A stretch of 64,000 bases of DNA from Jiangella mangrovi. GTDB taxonomy: Bacteria > Actinomycetota > Actinomycetes > Jiangellales > Jiangellaceae. Below are positions 1 through 7,973 of the stretch, one piece after another. Each line of letters begins with the position of its first letter. Position 1 is the first letter of the stretch. Under the pieces are notes generated by a model. It saw only the letters and a list, made by a program, of their open reading frames with translations, had not been told where the DNA came from and did not search any database. The position numbers and the translations under genes were made by a program. Where the stretch lies: positions 1,798,001 to 1,862,000 of the forward strand of contig NZ_JACHMM010000001.1 in the NCBI RefSeq assembly GCF_014204975.1, given 5' to 3'.

Positions 1-1
1 C

Positions 2-67
2 TATCCGCACCTGGCGCCGCTGCTCGCGACGCCGTGCGACTTCCTCGTCTGGCACAAGCCCCTCTAG
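2..67 (+). CDS. C-terminal fragment of an unidentified protein
   Basis: Only the last 21 codons of a plus-strand gene lie in the window, ending at a TAG. The peptide ends CDFLVWHKPL. This is too little to assign a family. It overlaps the last bases of the convergent methylase-like gene by four nucleotides, which fits a real gene end. Confidence 0.5.
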   Translation, partial: YPHLAPLLATPCDFLVWHKPL

Positions 68-720
68 GCGTCGCCGGGCTTCTGGAACACCAGGCAGTAG
101 TCGCCGGTGAGCCACTCGGGCTGCTCGTCCCAGCACAGGAACGTCTCCTGCCGGAACGTCAGATGCTTGCCGACTATCTTCCCCACGTCCCACGCCAACG
201 TCGTCGCGATGCCGTCGTCGATCATGTTGCCGACGTTGAGGACGAGGTGCCCCCAGGGCCGCAGCAGCCCGGCCACCTGGCCGAAGATCGCGTCCAGCTC
301 GGACAGGTATGTGGTGTAGTCGCCGTCGAGGGTCTCGTAGGCGTTGAGCGGGTTCTCGGGGTGGTTCATCAGAGTCATGTACGGCGGCGACGTCAGGCAC
401 AGGTCGACCGGCCGGTCCACCAGCGCCGCGACCTTGCGGGCGTCGCCGGTGATGACCTCGCCGCGGCCCCCGAGCCGGCGCCGGACCATGTCCGCGCGCT
501 CGGGCAGCAGCTCGACGCCCAGCCCGGACCGGCCCATCCGCTCGGCCACGACCAGCGTGGTGCCGAATCCCGTGAACGGGTCGAGGACCAGCTGGCCGGG
601 CAGGGAGTACTCGGCGATCACGGTCTCGGCCAGGTTCTCGGTGAAGTGGACGTTCTCGTCGGCTTCGGAGTAGCGCTCGTTCTCGAGGTCGTCCATCCAC
701 TGTTGCAGCCAGGGCCTCAT
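64..720 (-). CDS. Putative site-specific DNA methyltransferase (DNA modification methylase)
   Basis: About 218 residues. The SAM-binding motif DPFTGFGTT lies about 45 residues from the start and is followed by the catalytic TSPPY motif, so this is an N6-adenine/N4-cytosine amino-methyltransferase fold. Motif I precedes motif IV with little between them, and no clear target-recognition domain is visible. No restriction endonuclease is adjacent, so it is either an orphan methylase or a methylase-like enzyme acting on another nucleic acid. I chose the ATG at 720 (MRPWLQQW); an ATG at 729 is also possible. An in-frame start at 822 would run into the divergent oxidase and is unlikely. Confidence 0.7.
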   Translation of the reverse strand: MRPWLQQWMDDLENERYSEADENVHFTENLAETVIAEYSLPGQLVLDPFTGFGTTLVVAERMGRSGLGVELLPERADMVRRRLGGRGEVITGDARKVAALVDRPVDLCLTSPPYMTLMNHPENPLNAYETLDGDYTTYLSELDAIFGQVAGLLRPWGHLVLNVGNMIDDGIATTLAWDVGKIVGKHLTFRQETFLCWDEQPEWLTGDYCLVFQKPGDA

Positions 721-784
721 GCGCACCATCTTGCCGACCCGGCCGCCGACGCGCTCCCCGGACCCGGGCCGTACGCTGCTCGCT

Positions 785-2038
785 GTGAGCGCGGAACGGA
801 CGAACTGGGCGGGCAACCTCACCTATGCGGCCACGCGGGTGCACACCCCGGGCACGGTGCAGGAGCTGCAGGACCTCGTCGCACGCAGCGACCGCATCCG
901 GGCGCTGGGCAGCCGGCACTCGTTCAGCGACGTCGCCGACACGACGGCCGAGCTGGTGTCGCTGGCCGGCCTGCCGTCGCACATCGAGGTCGACCGCGCG
1001 CACCGGACGGTGACCGTCGCGGCCGGCCTGCGCTACGGCGACCTCGCCACCCAGCTGCAGCGCAAGGGCTGGGCGCTGCACAACCTCGGCTCGCTGCCGC
1101 ACATCTCGGTGGCGGGGGCGGTCGCCACGGGCACGCACGGGTCCGGCGACGGCAACGGCAACCTCGCGACGGCCGTGTCCGCCGTGCAGCTGGTGGGCGG
1201 CGACGGCGAGCTGGTCACCCTGCGCCGCGGCGAGCCGGACTTCGACGGCGCCGTCGTGGCGCTGGGCGCGCTGGGCGTCGTCGTGTCGCTGACGCTCGAC
1301 CTCGAGCCGGCCTTCGAAGTGCGGCAGGTGGTCTATGACGACCTCGCGCTCAGCACCGCCGCGGAGCGGTTCGACGACATCTTCGCCACCGCCTACAGCG
1401 TCAGCATCTTCACCGACTGGGCCAGCGGGACGGCGCTCAGCTGGGTCAAGCACCGGGTGAGCGAGAGCGACGACTGGACGCCCGAGCCGTCCTGGATGGG
1501 CGCGACGCTGGCCGACGGCCCCCGGCACCCGGTGCCGGGCATGCCCGCCGAGTTCTGCACCGAGCAGCTGGGCGTCCCCGGACCCTGGTACGACCGGCTG
1601 CCGCACTTCCGGCTCGAGTTCACCCCCAGCAGCGGCGAGGAGCTGCAGTCGGAGTACCTCGTGCCGCGCGAGCACGCGGTCGAGGCGTTCGGCGCCGTCG
1701 CGAAGCTGGCAGACCGGATCGCGCCGGTGCTGCACATCTCCGAGATCCGCACCGTCGCCGCCGACGACCTGTGGCTCAGCTCGTCGTACGGCCGCGACGT
1801 CGCCGGCTTCCACTTCACGTGGAAGAAGGATCCGGACGGCGTCCGCCCGGTCATGGCCGAGATCGAGCGCGCGCTGGCCCCGTACGACGTCCGCCCGCAC
1901 TGGGGCAAGCTGTTCACCGTCGACTCCGCCCAGGTGCGCGAGCGCTACCCGCGGCTGGACGACTTCCGCCGGCTGCGGGCCGACTACGACCCCGACGACA
2001 CGTTCGGCAACGACTTCCTCGACCGCTACGTGGGCTGA
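785..2038 (+). CDS. Alditol/xylitol oxidase-like FAD-dependent oxidase
   Basis: A 417-residue protein of the vanillyl-alcohol-oxidase/FAD_binding_4 superfamily with a C-terminal ALO domain. The motif ALGSRHSF near residue 45 matches the site where alditol oxidases bind FAD covalently through histidine. The second FAD segment (VAGAVATGTHGSG) and the terminal HWGKLF are also typical. The family oxidises sugar alcohols such as xylitol or sorbitol with oxygen, giving an aldose and hydrogen peroxide. Length with the GTG at 785 is close to that of Streptomyces AldO (418 residues). TACGCT lies just upstream, so a leaderless start is possible. Confidence 0.85.
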   Translation: MSAERTNWAGNLTYAATRVHTPGTVQELQDLVARSDRIRALGSRHSFSDVADTTAELVSLAGLPSHIEVDRAHRTVTVAAGLRYGDLATQLQRKGWALHNLGSLPHISVAGAVATGTHGSGDGNGNLATAVSAVQLVGGDGELVTLRRGEPDFDGAVVALGALGVVVSLTLDLEPAFEVRQVVYDDLALSTAAERFDDIFATAYSVSIFTDWASGTALSWVKHRVSESDDWTPEPSWMGATLADGPRHPVPGMPAEFCTEQLGVPGPWYDRLPHFRLEFTPSSGEELQSEYLVPREHAVEAFGAVAKLADRIAPVLHISEIRTVAADDLWLSSSYGRDVAGFHFTWKKDPDGVRPVMAEIERALAPYDVRPHWGKLFTVDSAQVRERYPRLDDFRRLRADYDPDDTFGNDFLDRYVG

Positions 2039-2088
2039 CCCGGGCGGCCGCGCGGAACCGGCCGGTCGCCGCCGCCGTCGAATCGGGC

Positions 2089-4113
2089 ATGAGGCGGTGG
2101 TTTGCCGGCCTTGTCTCTTTGGGCATGCTCGCCGGTTGCTCGTGGGGTTCGGACGGTTCAGCTGGTCCGGATGAAGAAGACGGCCCGATCGCCGTCATGG
2201 GGCTGACGTACTTCGATGCCTGTGCGGACGTCCTGAATCACCTGAAGACCGAGGCGGGCGAGCGCGTGGGGCCGTACGGCCTCGGCGTCGGCGACCCTCG
2301 GCTCTACGCCGCGGGTGGCGCCGTCGCCATGGAGGACAGTGCCGTGGCCGCCGCTCCACAGGCGGCCGACGGCGCCGCGGGCAGCGCCGCCCGGCAGCCG
2401 CACTCGACCACCAACGTGCAGGAGGCGGGCGTCGACGAGCCCGACGTCGCCAAGACCGACGGGCGGCTGCTGGTGACGACGGCCGGCGGTGACCTGCGCG
2501 TCCTCGACGTCACCGGCGACACTCCGCGCGAGGTCGGCCGGCTCCGGCTGGTCGAGCCGCCGGTGCAGCCGCAGTCCGACGAACCCGGGGCGTACATCCT
2601 GCCCGATCCCGGCTACGTCGACGCGTCGGTGTTCCTGGCCGACGACCGCGCCGTGGTGCTGGTCCGGCAGAACTCGATGATCGCCTACGACCTCGCCGCC
2701 AGTACCTACCCCGCGGGCGGCGCGCCCACGACCACGACCACCGTCCTGCTCGTCGACCTCTCCGACCCGGCCCAGCCGGCCGTCGAGTCGACGCTCGTCG
2801 TCGACGGCAACTACGTCGACGCGCGCATGGTCGACGACACCGTCCGGCTGGTCGTCAGCTCCTACCCCACGCTGCAGTTCCCCATGGCGGAGGAGGACTG
2901 GAACAAGCCCGAGGACGTGCTCACCGAGCGCAACCAGGGCATCGTCGCCGACTCCACCATCGAGGACTGGCTGCCGGCCTACACCTTCACCCAGGGCGAC
3001 GCCGACCCCGTCACCGGGCAGCTGCTGGACTGCGAGCAGCTGAGCCGCCCCGACGAGTTCGCCGGGTTCACCACGCTCAGCGTGCTGACGTTCGACCCCG
3101 CCGAGGGGCTGTCCGCCGACGGCGCCGTGGGCGTGCTGACCGACGGCGACACCGTCTACGCCAGCGAGGACCGGCTCTACGTCGCCACCACCCGCTGGGG
3201 CGACCCGTTCCCCGTCGAGGCCGACGAGCCCGATGCCTCCCGGCTGGTCCGGCCGGCGCCGGAGACGACCACCGTCACCACCGGCATCCACGCGTTCGAC
3301 ATCACCGGCAACGTGCCCGCGAAGTACCTCGCGTCCGGCGAGGTCGAGGGCCGCATCATCGGCCGGTACGCGATGTCCGAGCACGAGGGCGTGCTGCGGG
3401 TCGCCACCACCCTCGACTCCTGGAACGGCACCACCGACACCAGCGAGAGCGTGCTCTACACGCTCGAGGAGGGCGACGGCGAGCTGATGCCGCTCGGGCA
3501 GGTCGGCGGGCTGGGCAAGGGCGAGCAGATCTACGCCGTGCGCTACTTCGGCGACACCGGCTACGTGGTCACGTTCCGCCAGATCGACCCGCTCTACGTG
3601 CTCGACCTCTCCGACCCCGCGAACCCGGCCGTCACCGGAGAGCTGAAGATCACCGGCTACTCGTCCTACCTGCACGACGGCGGCGACGACCGGCTCATCG
3701 GGGTCGGCCAGGAGGCCACCGCCGAGGGTCAGACCGTCGGAGCGCAGGTGTCGCTGTTCGACGTCGCCGACCCCAGCGCGCCGGCCAAGCTCGACGGGCA
3801 CGTCGTGCCGAACGCCTGGTCGCAGACCGAGTGGGACCCGCAGGCGTTCCTGTTCTGGGCCGACACCGACCAGGTGGTCGTACCGCTCGAGACGATGACG
3901 GGGCCCAGCGCGCTCGTCGTCCGGCTCGGCGACGACACCGTCACCGAGCAGGGCCAGATCACCCGCACCGAGGCGCCGCGCGAGGGCTGGACGCAGCTGC
4001 GGCGCACCATCGTCGTCGGCGACGCCCTCTACACCGTGTGGCAGGACGGCGTGCAGGCCAACGGGCTCGACGACCTCGAGCCGCGCGGCTGGGTGCCGTT
4101 CGGTCAGCCGTAG
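2089..4113 (+). CDS. Secreted beta-propeller domain lipoprotein
   Basis: A 674-residue protein. The N-terminus has a short hydrophobic stretch ending in the lipobox LAGC, which predicts a lipid-anchored extracellular protein. Soon after comes the signature TTNVQEAGVDEPDVAKTDG, typical of the secreted beta-propeller family (Pfam Beta_propel, PF09826). Repeated blades follow with motifs such as VLLVDLSDPAQP, LYVLDLSDPANP and SLFDVADPSAP. The molecular function of the family is not established. The ATG at 2089 gives the signal peptide. The gene ends tail-to-tail with the next lipoprotein, overlapping it by 10 nucleotides. Confidence 0.85.
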   Translation: MRRWFAGLVSLGMLAGCSWGSDGSAGPDEEDGPIAVMGLTYFDACADVLNHLKTEAGERVGPYGLGVGDPRLYAAGGAVAMEDSAVAAAPQAADGAAGSAARQPHSTTNVQEAGVDEPDVAKTDGRLLVTTAGGDLRVLDVTGDTPREVGRLRLVEPPVQPQSDEPGAYILPDPGYVDASVFLADDRAVVLVRQNSMIAYDLAASTYPAGGAPTTTTTVLLVDLSDPAQPAVESTLVVDGNYVDARMVDDTVRLVVSSYPTLQFPMAEEDWNKPEDVLTERNQGIVADSTIEDWLPAYTFTQGDADPVTGQLLDCEQLSRPDEFAGFTTLSVLTFDPAEGLSADGAVGVLTDGDTVYASEDRLYVATTRWGDPFPVEADEPDASRLVRPAPETTTVTTGIHAFDITGNVPAKYLASGEVEGRIIGRYAMSEHEGVLRVATTLDSWNGTTDTSESVLYTLEEGDGELMPLGQVGGLGKGEQIYAVRYFGDTGYVVTFRQIDPLYVLDLSDPANPAVTGELKITGYSSYLHDGGDDRLIGVGQEATAEGQTVGAQVSLFDVADPSAPAKLDGHVVPNAWSQTEWDPQAFLFWADTDQVVVPLETMTGPSALVVRLGDDTVTEQGQITRTEAPREGWTQLRRTIVVGDALYTVWQDGVQANGLDDLEPRGWVPFGQP

Positions 4114-4742
4114 GAGGTGGGGCTGGCGCCGGCGCTCGCCGCCGCCTCGGCGGCGCAGGCCTCGTTCAGGGTGGCGAGGTAGTCGTCGAGCGGCTCCAGC
4201 CCGACCTCCGTCCTCCGCTCGTCGACCGTCTCGGGGTCGGCGAGCGGTGCCGGCTGCGGCACGCCGTCGACGCAGCCGATCTGGGTGCCGTAGACCTGCT
4301 CGCCGCCGGAGTTGAGCCCGACCCGGTCCTCCAGGTACGCCAGCTCGGTGGGGTCGGCCAGCCCGGCCTCGACAGCGGGCCGCATCAGCTCCAGCGCCTC
4401 CTGCTGGAACTCCAGGTCGAGGTCGGAGTGCTGGGCGATGACCCAGGCCGCGGTGGCGCCGTCGTCGCCGACCAGGTCCGACCCGGGCCAGCCGTGCTCC
4501 TCGACGATCTCGCGCAGCCGGTCGGTGCGCTCCTGGTCGTTCCACTCGCCGGTGAACTCGGGCGAGCGCTCGGTCTGGTCCTGCTCCATCATCTCCAGCA
4601 GCTCCGCGCGCAGGCCCTCGTCGGTCTCGCGCTGCGTGGCCGACGGCGTGGGCGTGGGCGTCGCGCCGGCCGACGGATCGTCCCCGCCGTCGGAGCAGGC
4701 GGTGAGCAGCAGCACCATCGCGACGATCGCAGGGCGGATCAT
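4104..4742 (-). CDS. DUF6624-type lipoprotein
   Basis: A 212-residue protein beginning MIRPAIVAMVLLLTACS, a signal peptide with lipobox LTAC. A short Pro/Thr-rich linker is followed by a soluble domain. The pattern LREIVEEHGWPGSDLVGDDGA, then AAWVIAQHSD, YLEDRVGLNSG and YGTQ, matches what I know of the DUF6624 family. No enzymatic role is known. The ATG at 4742 is preferred because it alone gives the signal peptide. It is convergent with the propeller lipoprotein. Confidence 0.75.
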   Translation of the reverse strand: MIRPAIVAMVLLLTACSDGGDDPSAGATPTPTPSATQRETDEGLRAELLEMMEQDQTERSPEFTGEWNDQERTDRLREIVEEHGWPGSDLVGDDGATAAWVIAQHSDLDLEFQQEALELMRPAVEAGLADPTELAYLEDRVGLNSGGEQVYGTQIGCVDGVPQPAPLADPETVDERRTEVGLEPLDDYLATLNEACAAEAAASAGASPTSYG

Positions 4743-4794
4743 CGGCACAGTATGGCGACGCGGACGGCCGTTGGGAACGGCTCGGGCGCCCCGA

Positions 4795-5700
4795 TCAGCG
4801 GTCGGTGTTGGCCCCGCACAGCACGATGCACGCCAGCTCGCCGGGCAGACGGCCGGCCAGCCACGCGGCGAACGGCACGGCGGCGGCCGGCTCGACCAGC
4901 AGCCGGAACTCGTCCCAGAGCCGGTCCCGTGCTGCGAGCAGCTCGTCATCGGTGACCAGCAGGGACACCACCGGCGAGGCGCTCAGGACGGCGAACGGCA
5001 GCTCGCCCACACGGGTCGCGCCCAGGGCCGACGCCGCGACGGAGTCGACCGGAGAATCCACCGGCTCCCCCGCCTCCAGCGCCCGGTGCAGCGCGCAACA
5101 GTGCTCCGGCTCGACGGCGACCGTGGTGCGCCCGCCGATGGCCAGCGCCGTCCCGGCGGCCAGCCCGCCCCCGCCGACGGCCACCGCCACCGCGTCGACG
5201 TCCGGCGCCTCGGCCACCACCTCGGCGGCGACCGTGCCCTGCCCGGCGATGACATCGGGATGGTCGTAGGCGGGCACGTAGCGGGCGCCGGGCTCGGTGG
5301 CGGCCTCCGTGGCGGCGGCCGCGGCCTCGGCGTAGGTGCTGCCGTGGCGGACGAGCCGGGCGCCGCCCTGCTCGATGCGGCGCGCCTTCGTCTCAGGGAC
5401 CGTTTCCGGCACGTACACCGTCGCCGGCAGCCCGAGCAGCGCGGCCGCCGTCGCGACCCCGAGCCCGTGGTTGCCGCCCGACGCCGTCACCACGTGCTCC
5501 GGCCGGTCGCCGCCGAGCAGCGCGGTCAGCGCGCCGCGCAGCTTGAACGAGCCGCTGAGCTGCAGGTGCTCGAGCTTGAGGACCAACGGCCTGCCGTCCA
5601 CCTGGGTACGGAACAGCGGCGTGGGCCGGATGTACGGGGCGATGGTGGCCCGGGCGGCGGCCACCGCCGCCGGCCCCGGCAGACTCGTCGACGTCGTCAC
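4795..5700 (-). CDS. Threonine/serine dehydratase-like PLP enzyme
   Basis: A 301-residue fold-type II PLP enzyme. The Schiff-base lysine is in SGSFKLRGA (about residue 53), the substrate loop is SGGNHG (about 74-79), and the phosphate-binding loop is GGGGLAAG. The family deaminates L-threonine or L-serine to 2-oxo acids. There is no C-terminal ACT-like regulatory domain, so this is more like a short catabolic or serine/threonine dehydratase than a full biosynthetic IlvA. The GTG at 5700 has a good Shine-Dalgarno (AGGTGGGAC) and gives the usual family start. A threo-3-hydroxyaspartate dehydratase or racemase role cannot be excluded. Confidence 0.8.
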   Translation of the reverse strand: MTTSTSLPGPAAVAAARATIAPYIRPTPLFRTQVDGRPLVLKLEHLQLSGSFKLRGALTALLGGDRPEHVVTASGGNHGLGVATAAALLGLPATVYVPETVPETKARRIEQGGARLVRHGSTYAEAAAAATEAATEPGARYVPAYDHPDVIAGQGTVAAEVVAEAPDVDAVAVAVGGGGLAAGTALAIGGRTTVAVEPEHCCALHRALEAGEPVDSPVDSVAASALGATRVGELPFAVLSASPVVSLLVTDDELLAARDRLWDEFRLLVEPAAAVPFAAWLAGRLPGELACIVLCGANTDR

Positions 5701-5756
5701 CGTCCCACCTTGTGCCCTCCGGCCTCGGAACTCCAAGCCGGGGTGCTGAGCGGGTT

Positions 5757-6455
5757 CTATGCGAGGTGGGCGGCGAGGTCGTGCAGGGTGGCGATGCGGT
5801 CGCGTTCGCCGGCCGGGCCGGTGCCCCGCCGGTCGAGGTGGACGGCGCGCAGGCCGGCCGCGCGGGCGGCGACGACGTCGAGGTCGTGGTCGTCGCCGAC
5901 GTAGAGGACGGCTGCAGGGTCGAGGCCGAGGGCCGAGCACAGGCCGGCATAGGCGCGCGGGTCGGGCTTGGCGCACCCCAGCACGTCGGCCGTGAGGACG
6001 GGGCCGACCCGGCCGGTCAGCCCGATGACCGCGAGCTTGTCGTGCTGCATGTCCTCGGGCCCGTTGGTGAGGATGCCGGTGCGCAGACCGGCCGCGGCCA
6101 CCAGCGCGAGCGCCGCCTCGGCGTCGTCGAAGCGCTGCCAGCCGGAACGGTAGGCGACGAAGTAGTCGGCCCACAGCGCGTCCAGCCCGGTGGGCTCGAG
6201 CGCGGGCCGCCCGAGCAGCTCGAGCAGTCCGGCGATGCGGCGGCGGCGCTGCTCGGCCATGCTGACCAGGCCGGCCCGCCAAGCGCCGAAGTGCAGGTCC
6301 TGCAGCTCGAACCAGGCGGCCGTCAGCTCGGGCGTCGCCGGTCCGTGGAAGCCGGCCAGCCAGGTGCCGAAGCCGCGCGATGCGGAGCCGGAGTGGTCGA
6401 AGAGCGTGTCGTCGAGATCGAACACCACCGCCGCGAGCTCAGCCACGCCCTTCAC
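5757..6455 (-). CDS. HAD-superfamily hydrolase
   Basis: A 232-residue haloacid-dehalogenase-like phosphatase. Motif I is VVFDLDDTLFD with the nucleophilic aspartate near the N-terminus. Motif II is the ILTNG segment. Motif III/IV is CAKPDPRAY followed by YVGDDHDLDVVAARAAG. A helical cap lies between motifs I and II, giving a C1-capped architecture like phosphoglycolate phosphatase or YjjG. The substrate is unknown. The GTG at 6455 overlaps the TGA of the upstream GNAT gene (GTGA), suggesting translational coupling. Confidence 0.85.
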   Translation of the reverse strand: MKGVAELAAVVFDLDDTLFDHSGSASRGFGTWLAGFHGPATPELTAAWFELQDLHFGAWRAGLVSMAEQRRRRIAGLLELLGRPALEPTGLDALWADYFVAYRSGWQRFDDAEAALALVAAAGLRTGILTNGPEDMQHDKLAVIGLTGRVGPVLTADVLGCAKPDPRAYAGLCSALGLDPAAVLYVGDDHDLDVVAARAAGLRAVHLDRRGTGPAGERDRIATLHDLAAHLA

Positions 6456-6958
6456 CCTATGCGGGGGCGGATCCAGCGCCGTTCGCCGTCCTCGTAGTGG
6501 TCGGTCGGGTGCAGGCCGGCCCGCCGCGCGACCGCCTCGGAGGCCGCGTGGTCGGGGTGCACGTGCGCGACGACGGTGTGCACCCCGCGCGCGTCGAGCC
6601 ACCCGACCAGGGCCGCGGCCGCCGCCGTCGCGTATCCCTGGCCCTGGAAGGCGGTCCCGACGACCCAGGCGATCTCGGCCTGCCGGCCCTCGTCGGTGAC
6701 CGTCGCCTGCACGTAGCCGACGGCGCGGGAGTCGGGCCGGCGGCGCACGACCCAGTTGAGCCACTCCTCCGAGCCGTCGGGCGAGCGGCCCGCCGCCAGC
6801 CTCTCGTACCGCGCCCGCAGCTCCGGCAGCGTCGGCGGCGCACCCCCGATGAACGCGTACAGCGCGGGGTCGGCCAGCACCTCGGCCATGTCCGCGGCGT
6901 CGTCCACGGTCAGCGGCACGAGCTCGAACCGCTCGGTCACCACCCGGCCCCCGCTCAC
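6452..6958 (-). CDS. GNAT-family N-acetyltransferase
   Basis: About 168 residues with a RimJ/RimL-like acetyltransferase fold. The start VTERFELVPLTVDDA, the central IAWVVGTAFQGQGYATAAAAAL acetyl-CoA-binding loop (Q-x-x-G-x-A type) and the C-terminal ASEAVARRAGLHPTD are typical of enzymes that acetylate protein N-termini or small amines. The GTG at 6958 overlaps the TGA of the preceding gene; GTG codons at 6943 and 6940 are alternatives. It sits in a minus-strand run with the HAD hydrolase downstream. Confidence 0.8.
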   Translation of the reverse strand: MSGGRVVTERFELVPLTVDDAADMAEVLADPALYAFIGGAPPTLPELRARYERLAAGRSPDGSEEWLNWVVRRRPDSRAVGYVQATVTDEGRQAEIAWVVGTAFQGQGYATAAAAALVGWLDARGVHTVVAHVHPDHAASEAVARRAGLHPTDHYEDGERRWIRPRIG

Positions 6959-7970
6959 AGCACGCTCACCGCGACCACAGCGGGTGCTCCCAGGAACGCG
7001 CCCAGTTCGTCGGCCGCGACCTGCAACGCCCGCGACTCGGCGGCGTCGAAGGGTTGGTACAGCGCCGCCTCGACGACCACCTCGTCCTTGCGGACGCTGC
7101 GCTTCCACCGGCCGGCGACCTGGGTATCGACGACGATGACCCCGTTGGGCAGCGCGAGCTTGTCCGGCACCGCTGCGACCAGGCCGCCGAGGTCCAGCAG
7201 GTACTTGCTCTGGGTATAGCCGACGATGTACTCGTCGTACGCCTGGAGCAGCCGCACCGACGGCGACGGTGCCGTCACGGGAGTGTCGCCCGGCGCGGAC
7301 CAGTAGGTGAGGCCGTCGACCTCGGTGCGCTCGAGCGCGTCCGCGGCGAGCGACAGTCCGGCGGCGATGTCGGCACCGCATCGCGGTCCAGACTCGCCGC
7401 CTGCGGAGCGCGCTCGTCCAGCAGGGCGTAGGTGTGCTGCCTGCCCTTCAGCGGCCCGCTGCAGATCACCCGCTCGAGCTCGGCGTGGATGAGGATGTAG
7501 CCGAGCCGGACTCGCACCGCACTGATGCCGTGGCGGTCCAGCATGGACGCGACCTCGGCTCGGGTCAGATGGTTCCCGCCCGCGAGTGCGCCGGCGATCA
7601 GGTCCGTGCCGCGGCGCAACACCTCGGCGTCGAGGCCGGTCGCCCGATAGGCATAGGCGTTCAGCGCGTGCACGCGCGGCGCGGTCAGCTCCAGCAGCCA
7701 GCGCAGGTCGGCCGGGGTGACGAAGTGCCACGTCGGGCGCAGCACGTGGGTGCGCAGGATGGCACCATCGTCGAAGGCGCGGTCGAGGTCGGCGTCGCCG
7801 ACACCGGGGCCGAGCCGCTGGGCGATCGCCCATTTCGCCGGGTGGTAGTCCTGCGACTGCAGGCCACCGAACCAGCCCACCACGTCGGCGGCGTCGGCGA
7901 ACGACGCGGGTTGCGTGTCGCCCAGGCCGACGGTGCCCAGCCGGCGGCGGATGAGCCCGACCTCGTCCAC
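6955..7970 (-). pseudogene. Broken winged-helix (AlkZ/YcaQ-like) protein
   Basis: Two fragments of one gene lie in different frames. The N-terminal part (7970 to about 7380) starts MDEVGLIRRRLG and carries GWFGGLQSQDYHPAKWAIAQRL and RPTWHFVTP, typical of the HTH_42/AlkZ family (PF06224). The C-terminal part (about 7375 to 6955) continues with LSLAADALERTEVDGLTYW and ends with the family's usual terminus. At the junction near 7365-7380 the reading frame changes. From memory of the family about 30 residues are missing there, which suggests a deletion that is not a multiple of three. Relatives include DNA glycosylases that unhook interstrand crosslinks, but many members are uncharacterised. An assembly error is the alternative explanation. 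Confidence 0.7.
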
Positions 7971-7973
7971 GGG

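Noticed and set aside
64-720. A restriction-modification system
   Set aside because: Only a small methylase-like gene is present; no endonuclease or specificity gene lies within the visible flank.
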